Below, piece after piece: positions 56,641 through 64,000 of a DNA stretch of 64,000 bases. The first letter of the stretch is position 1. Each line of letters begins with the position of its first letter. A model generated the notes under the pieces. That model had not been told where the DNA came from, ran no database searches, and saw only the letters and a list, made by a program, of their open reading frames with translations. Origin of the DNA: Nectonema munidae (Eukaryota > Nematomorpha > Nectonematoida > Nectonematidae); contig JAUIRK010000971.1 of the NCBI GenBank assembly GCA_030549495.1, positions 362,501 through 426,500 of the forward strand, in the 5' to 3' direction. Position numbers and translations under genes: made by a program.

Positions 56641-57258
56641 TAATAAATTTACTTTTACCGTTATCATTGATTTTTACTAACACACAAAAAAATTGTTGTT
56701 TTTTGAAACTCAAGTAAAAAACGCTATAAAAGAAATATATACTAGTTTATTTTGATCACTTTATGATTTATCAGTAATATACGTTATATAATATAAAAAC
56801 GGTAAAAAACCGGTAACACCGTTAATGATATTTTGAAGACGGTAATTTACCGGTAATCAAAAATTCGGTAATGTTTACTCACGTCTTGGCACTCAATGGA
56901 TATATTTACTGCGGAGCAGACAAAAGTCTTGAAGAAAAATATAAGCAAAGTAAAGAAAGAAGAAAAAGAAACAACGAAATAAATAGAAAGAATGTTTAAC
57001 ATACAAAGTTAATCGCTTTTGCCAGACACAATATATAGCATTTTTTCATTAACTCGAGAAAACCAGCTTCCAATGAAAATTTGCATAGTTTTTAATAGGG
57101 TGCTAGATAGAAAATATAGAAAATCTCAGGAAAATTAAATAAAAATTGCAAAGTTATGATTAGCAAGATTTTTAACACTTAGAGTATAAAGATATACTCA
57201 CGTATATAAATAGAGATAACTACTTTTTCGCTACATCATTCCAATGTTTTAATTCTTT
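56641..57258. other. AT-rich spacer, no gene seen
   Basis: Contains AAACGGTAA and ACCGGTAA words near 56,790-56,880, possibly the 3' flank of the hAT element. Nothing else recognisable. Confidence 0.45.
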
Positions 57259-57523
57259 TTCAAATATATAATGTGACATCTAAAATTTCTAATAATAGAG
57301 ATGGTTATAAGAATATTTTTATTTTATAAAAATTTCAAATTTTGATGTAATGTGATAAAATCTAATTATCTCTTCATATTTTCAATGCAAAATTTGGTTG
57401 AAAAAGTAAACACGTTTTGATTAGTTTTTAGAAAAAAACTGCCATCTTATTTTGACATGAAATTAGTTAAGAAGGTTTTCAAAGAACACATTACATATAT
57501 TGATAGGAAGAAGAAGAATAAAG

Positions 57524-57529
57524 TTTATT
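57524..57529 (-). promoter_or_regulatory. Polyadenylation signal AATAAA, gene copy 2
   Basis: AATAAA on the minus strand about 135 bases after the stop codon, in the position conserved with copy 1. Confidence 0.5.
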
Positions 57530-57662
57530 TTTAAATAGTGAACAGCATAAAATCAAAGAAATTAAAAATTAAATCAGAGTGTAATAGGAATATAACATAC
57601 TAATATAAATTAACATACGTGTATTGAGAATATAAGAAATGAAAAAGGACCATCAATGAAGA

Positions 57663-58546
57663 TTACGAACGAACCACACTCTGTGGAACCCTAAATATGT
57701 TGCAGCACTCCTTTTCATTGTTTCCCGTATCAAAACGAATTGCACGCCCAACTAAGTTTTCTTCATCAGTATCAATAGATAAATTGAGAACAACTTTCTT
57801 ATTAGAATCCACTATTCCATTAGCTTGCACTTTTTGAACCTCGTTTCCAATTATCGCTTTCTTTACTTCAGCAATTGCATTTGTGGTACATAACTTCATT
57901 TCGAAGGGAATACTACGATCCAAGCCAAATTTTAGAACTTGCATTAAGACGTTTTGACCAATAGTAAAATCTTCAGAGCTAATATGAATGCTAACACGGA
58001 AAGGGGTATTCTTTGTTAACTGAAAAGTTAAAAAATCGGCTTTGAGACCTTTTCTTTCGATAAAGCATCGCGTAGAAATAGTTCCAGGAAAGAATTCGGT
58101 CGGACACTTTCTAGGCAATTTCTTAATAGTCAGTTTTTCTTCTAAGCTCTTTGGATTGCAATAAGCATCGTTGTAGTGGAGCAAAGGTTGGTGTTTGCAG
58201 CATCTTCGTATACTTTTGCAGAAAAAAGGACCCTCATTGTGTTTGTTTATTTGGTGACCTGGACTACAGCAATGCTTTTCTGTACGTATGTTTCCATAAG
58301 GACCAACTTTACAAACGATGAAACTAAACAAAAAGCACACTATATATTTGAGAAGGGAAGGATATAGCAGTAGACTCACCACTTTTTGTCTTCGTCAGCA
58401 ACAATAAAGATACGCTTTTTCCTGCCAGGATGAATATTATCGGAACAAATGTTAACAAGTACTTTAGAGTCTTCTAAGCCATGTATTGTATCTAAGAAAT
58501 CGAAACTTACAATAACTAAAATCAGAAACGGTATAATCGTATTCAT
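57663..58546 (-). CDS. Secreted 14-cysteine protein, copy 2 (two exons)
   Basis: Exon 1 is 58,380-58,546 and exon 2 is 57,663-58,323. The 56-nt intron has the same GTGAGT and TTTAG ends. The 275-residue product has the same signal peptide, MNTIIPFLILVIVSFDFLDT, and keeps all 14 cysteines. By eye it differs from copy 1 at 27 residues. Most lie in the last 110, for example GQNVLMQVLKF for GKNISINILKF, SIPFEMKLC for SNPFERKIC, and VQKVQANGIVDSNKKVV for VLKLQVNGTVNSNKEVV. The NIS and NGT glycosylation sites of copy 1 are lost. No stop or frameshift is seen, so both copies look functional. The protein family is unknown. TATA box and polyadenylation signal are conserved. Confidence 0.75.
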
Positions 58547-58591
58547 TGTCGATTAAGGCGGAATGAAAAATGAACTATATAACCGAAGGCT

Positions 58592-58599
58592 TATTTATA
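58592..58599 (-). promoter_or_regulatory. TATA box, gene copy 2
   Basis: TATAAATA on the minus strand, 46 bp upstream of the ATG, exactly as in copy 1. Confidence 0.6.
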
Positions 58600-58910
58600 C
58601 TAAAGTTGGAGGCGATCATTTAACATTTCCTCAAAACGCGTTACAACGTTACAGTGACTTGCCACATTTTCAATATGAAAGATAATTTACTAAATACTTG
58701 CATAGAATATTCCAATCGTTTGGCTCTACATTTCCTTAATACCCAATTTACTATTCTTATCTAATTGCAGCTTCAGGCCACATTCGTCTTTCTATTTTTA
58801 GAGCGTTGTGTTCTCTAACCCATATGGCAAAAAGACTTCTACATTAAATGCCATTAATTATGGCTTTAAAAAGCTCATCTTATGTATCTTTGTCGAAATA
58901 ACGAAGAGAA

Positions 58911-59150
58911 TCTTATCGTCTCAACAACACTTGTAATGATTAACGAAATAAATTAGCCATGATAGGCAGACGAATCATAGTCTTTTAAATATTGATCGAG
59001 TGTGTTACACTGAAGTGGGACATTTTGTCTATTGACACTCTCCCTAAATACGAAATTAAGCTAAAGTTATTTTGTCCTAAAACGCGAAATTATGATTGCA
59101 AAAGATTTGTTTCATTTATATTTTTATCAATTTTTTGATACTCTAGAACC
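58911..59150. repeat. Duplicated block, copy 2 (distal upstream segment)
   Basis: Matches 44,897-45,150. Immediately beyond it the hAT relic begins with CCATGATTCCTAAACAGGGG. Confidence 0.8.
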
Positions 59151-59154
59151 ATGA

Positions 59155-60861
<1,707 letters not shown>

Positions 60862-60984
60862 TTGAAATTATTTCAACTTTTATTTCTTTTTCAAAGATTT
60901 AGTATTAGCTAAAAGAAACTTTCAATTTTTTTTCAGTGAGTGTTGCAAATTCCCTTTAATATTTTTTATTTATATAAATATATC

Positions 60985-61684
60985 TACAACCTGTATATTA
61001 CGATGATTCATCTCCAACCTGTATTCTACGATGATTCATCTCCAACCTCTATACTACGATGATTCATCTCCAACCTCTATACTACGATGGTTTCTATTCC
61101 ATGTACAAATAACTAGGGAGACAATGTTCAACTTTCTGTTCACATTCTGCTAGATGTAAGATTTGATATACTTCATTCGGGGAGACGATGCTACATAAGT
61201 TATTACCTATATACATTATACCTGTATACTACGTTGGTTCATCTCCAACCTCCATACCGCGATGATTCATCTCCAACCTATCAGTTCATATTTTGCTAGA
61301 TGTAATATTTGATATACCTCAATCGGGGAGAGGATGTTAGATAATTACGTATATTTTTGCAATTTTTTCACAATATTAAATAATATATTTTATCAAATAA
61401 TCAAAATAAAATTCTGTAATCAAAGAATCGAAAAATATTCTTTAAAAAATCAAAAAATATGAAACTTTCTGTTCATATTTTGCTACCTCATACGATGTTA
61501 CAAAAGTTATTACCTTTACTTTGCAATTTGCACGATTTTAAATATTATATTTGTCAAATAATCAAAGAATCGAAAAATGTTCAAATCAAAAAATATTTAT
61601 TCTTTTTAAATATATTGTTGGCTCCCCTTACTTTTAGTTTCGTATGTGCATAATTTGATAAAAATTAATTATAAAGACTAGGTT
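60985..61684. mobile_element. Right inverted arm with 28-bp minisatellite
   Basis: About four 28-bp units (60,985-61,090) are followed, in reversed order, by the blocks of 42,421-43,140. It ends with GGCTCCCCTTACTTTTAG, TTTCGTATGTGCATAATTTG and GACTAGGTTTA. The paired arms are about 19.3 kb apart end to end. Confidence 0.65.
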
Positions 61685-62642
61685 TATTTTTTTATTTTAA
61701 AAGCTGGAAGTATAGTATTTAAATTTCACCAATTTTGTAAAAAAAAATATAAAGTAGTCTTATAAATTTAGGTATGCGATTTTAAAGGATTGCTTGAATA
61801 TTTGGTATCCCGTGGTATTTCCAGACCACTAATTTTAAAAATTGCAAAAAAACAATATCCTCTAATTCAAAAATACATGTATACGCTGGTAAGCAAAAAA
61901 AATATTTTTTATTAACCATATGTATTAATACAAGTATAAATTGTGGCGCCATGAAGCGACAATCTTTCCTTCTTCTCTCAATTCTTACATCCTCTGATCA
62001 ATAGTTGAAATTCCCCCTTATCGATTGACATTATTCCACACTTGTGGATATATTATTTGTACTTCATTTTGCTTCATTTAATTAATATAATTTATGTTTT
62101 ATACAAAAATAAAAGTTAACCCTTAAATTTTGTAAAAATACATAACTATGTATGTAACCAAATCGAAAATGAAAAATTTAAGAATGAAAAAATCAATAAA
62201 ATTGAAAAGAAATGATACCTATGATATCTAAAATGATTTAAAAAGTTTTTTTAATAAATATCAAGAATAGATTCCTGTTAAAAACTTCAAGAAAGTAATT
62301 TAGAAATTTTAATATATCTACTTTAAAATTTAGATCGTAGTTTTAAAACTTATAAGATCCTAGGGCTCATTTAAATCTAATTTTTTAAAAAATTATCTTT
62401 TATTAAAAATTTCAAAATTATCATAGCCTTAAGTTCTTAGTATTTGTTACATATAATATAAAAATCACAAAATAATTTTTAAAACACAATAAAATGTTTA
62501 ACTTATTAGGATATATTTTTTTATACATTTGAGACCCTTGGGTTCAAAAGAGTCCAAGCAAGAAAAAATTAGAGTAATTAATTTTTTCCTTTCATAATTT
62601 AAGTTTTTTTTAGTACTAAATTGTTACATTTTTTATAAAGGC
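61685..62642. other. AT-rich region upstream of the piggyBac relic
   Basis: TTAACCCTTAAATTTTG at about 62,116 is a possible piggyBac-type end (TTAA followed by CCC). Its partner would lie beyond the window. No other feature. Confidence 0.4.
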
Positions 62643-64000
62643 ATGTACAGCGACTCTTCTCCTTCCATTAGCGAGTTTTCTGAGGTAGAAGATCATGTTT
62701 CATTATGTGAGACTGAAAAAAGTTATAGTGATTTTTCCGATGGAATGCTTTCTAATTTAGAAGATAAGGAAACTCGTGAGTATTGTCTTTCGAAAGATGG
62801 GGAGACAAAATGGTATCATGACGATTTTAATTATTCAAGTAAAGAAAGGTGTCATAATAGCATATCAATGAAGCCAGGTCCAACAAGTTATGCTTGCTCA
62901 AGGATAGAAGATGAGTACACAGCTTTTATGCAATTTTTTCCACCAAAAATTTTGAATACAATAATGAAGTGGACTAATATTGAAGGCAAAGTTGTGATGG
63001 GTGATAGCTTCAAAAGACAATTTGATGACAAAAAAACAAGGGAAAATAGAAGAGAAAAATAAGTTTGCTCCAATTCAAGAAATTTGGGATGAATGGGTTG
63101 CTATTCTACCAAAACTTTTCAATCCCGTTTTTCAAATAACAGTAGATGAGCAGCTCAGAGGCTTCAGGGGAAATTGTCGTTTTAGACAGTATATTCCTAC
63201 CAAACCAGATAAATATGGATTAAAGTTTTGGATTTTAGCAGATGTTGAGAGTTTTTACGTATGGAACATCCAGCCATATTTGGGAAAGCAACCTGGAAAT
63301 GCAGCTGAAAAAAATCCAGGAGAGCGTGTTGTGATGGATATGACAAAAGGACTGAAGGGTCACAACGTGACGTGTAACAATTTTTTTACATCTTTGAACC
63401 TGTCTAAAAGACTCTTAAAAGAGAGAAAAATGACTTTGCTTGGTACAGTTCGCAAAAACAAAAAGTTTATACCACCAGCAATACTTGATATAAAAAAGCG
63501 CCATGTATTTTCTTCTGTGTTCTTGTTTACCGAAGAAAACATGCTTGTTTCGTATATGCCTAAAAAACAAAAACGTCTTCCTTTTATCTTTTTTTCATAA
63601 ATCTAAAAGAATCGACGACTCTGAAGCAAAAAAACCAGAAGTGATTATACATTACAACAAAACCAAAGTTGTGGTTGATGTAGTTGATCAAATGGTATCA
63701 AATTATTCAGTCAAACGAAAAACAAAGCGCTGGCCCATTGTGGTTTTTAGTAACATAATTGATATTTCCGCACTTAATAGTTTTATTTTGTCAAAAGAGA
63801 TTTTCATAAAAAAACAAAAATTGTTGTGATGTCAGGCGAAAATATTTGGTTACACTAGGAAAATAACTTATAGAACCACTGATTAGGGCAAGGCCAAAAC
63901 TGCCTAGTACTTTATCAAGCAAAAATTTGGTACTTAAAATAAAAAAAAGAAAAATCAAGAAGTTGAAGAAGAAATTTTTCATGGGACAAAAAAAGCAAGA
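62643..64000 (+). pseudogene. piggyBac transposase, internally deleted, runs off the window
   Basis: The ATG at 62,643 starts an acidic N-terminus (MYSDSSPSISEFSEVEDHVS), then EYTAFMQFFPPKILNTIMKW and TN. The next ~110 residues of the family are missing. After a frameshift near 63,055 it resumes KFAPIQEIWDEW, FQITVDEQLRGFRGNCRFRQ and YIPTKPDKYGLKFWILADVE. Then HNVTCNNFFTSLNLSKRLLK and, in another frame, IIHYNKTKVVVDVVDQMVSN and KTKRWPIVVFSNIIDISALN. After a further break it continues toward KLIKKLKKKFF at the window edge. The first (VDEQ) and third (VVDVVD) catalytic Asp positions are kept, but the second, normally C-D-N-FFTS, is Asn here. The Cys-rich C-terminus would lie beyond 64,000. Confidence 0.8.

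Larger units (their letters stand above)
57259..58866. repeat. Duplicated block, copy 2 (secreted-protein gene)
   Basis: Counterpart of 40,058-41,655. Here the distal upstream segment (58,911-59,150) follows almost directly, so this copy probably shows the original arrangement. Confidence 0.85.

Overview
The window looks like part of a metazoan, most likely arthropod, nuclear chromosome. It is very AT-rich by eye, has no bacterial-style operons, and is packed with decayed DNA transposons and LINEs, tRNA-derived SINEs and many short inverted-repeat elements (MITEs). The only convincing host genes are two copies of a small secreted protein with a 56-nt GT-AG intron, a TATA box and an AATAAA signal. 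I found no rRNA, functional tRNA, CRISPR array, LTR retroelement or virus-like element that I could support. The organism cannot be named from sequence alone.

Layout. 1-12 kb: AT-rich spacer with MITEs in TTAA sites, SINEs and simple repeats. 12.07-15.82 kb: a nested composite. A TA/TTAA-flanked element carrying a helix-turn-helix transposase relic was invaded by a Merlin (IS1016-like) transposon, which itself took up a LINE 3' end; a second LINE 3' end lies downstream. 16-24 kb: more MITEs, a hAT deletion derivative with an 8-bp target duplication, a pogo-like MITE, SINEs and a homopolymer-rich stretch. 24.74-35.06 kb: a 10.3-kb inverted structure. Two arms of about 4 kb, built from tandem repeats of about 150 bp, flank a ZMYM1-like hAT transposase pseudogene. 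35-40 kb: piggyBac and hAT relics, a SINE, and a stretch rich in GGTCCG/CGGACC words.

40-61 kb: the secreted-protein gene occurs at 40.4-41.3 kb and again at 57.7-58.5 kb, inside a duplicated block. Between the copies lie piggyBac, MULE, LINE and CGGBP1-like hAT relics, and a BED-type hAT carrying two related MITEs. Inverted arms with a 28-bp minisatellite at 42.4-43.1 and 61.0-61.7 kb bracket about 19 kb, including gene copy 2. A ZBED5-like hAT relic lies at 59.2-60.9 kb. The window ends inside a piggyBac transposase relic (62.6 kb onward).

The most distinctive signals are four. (i) A MITE family has three TCGTCTGC-like motifs at nearly fixed 33- and 21-bp spacing, although its terminal repeats and intervening sequence vary. 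(ii) The giant inverted structure has a hAT core. (iii) The duplicated 14-cysteine secreted protein has fast-changing C-terminal residues. (iv) An apparent parent element exists for a second MITE family. All motif positions and translations were read by eye, and family names rest on recognised motifs, not on a database search.
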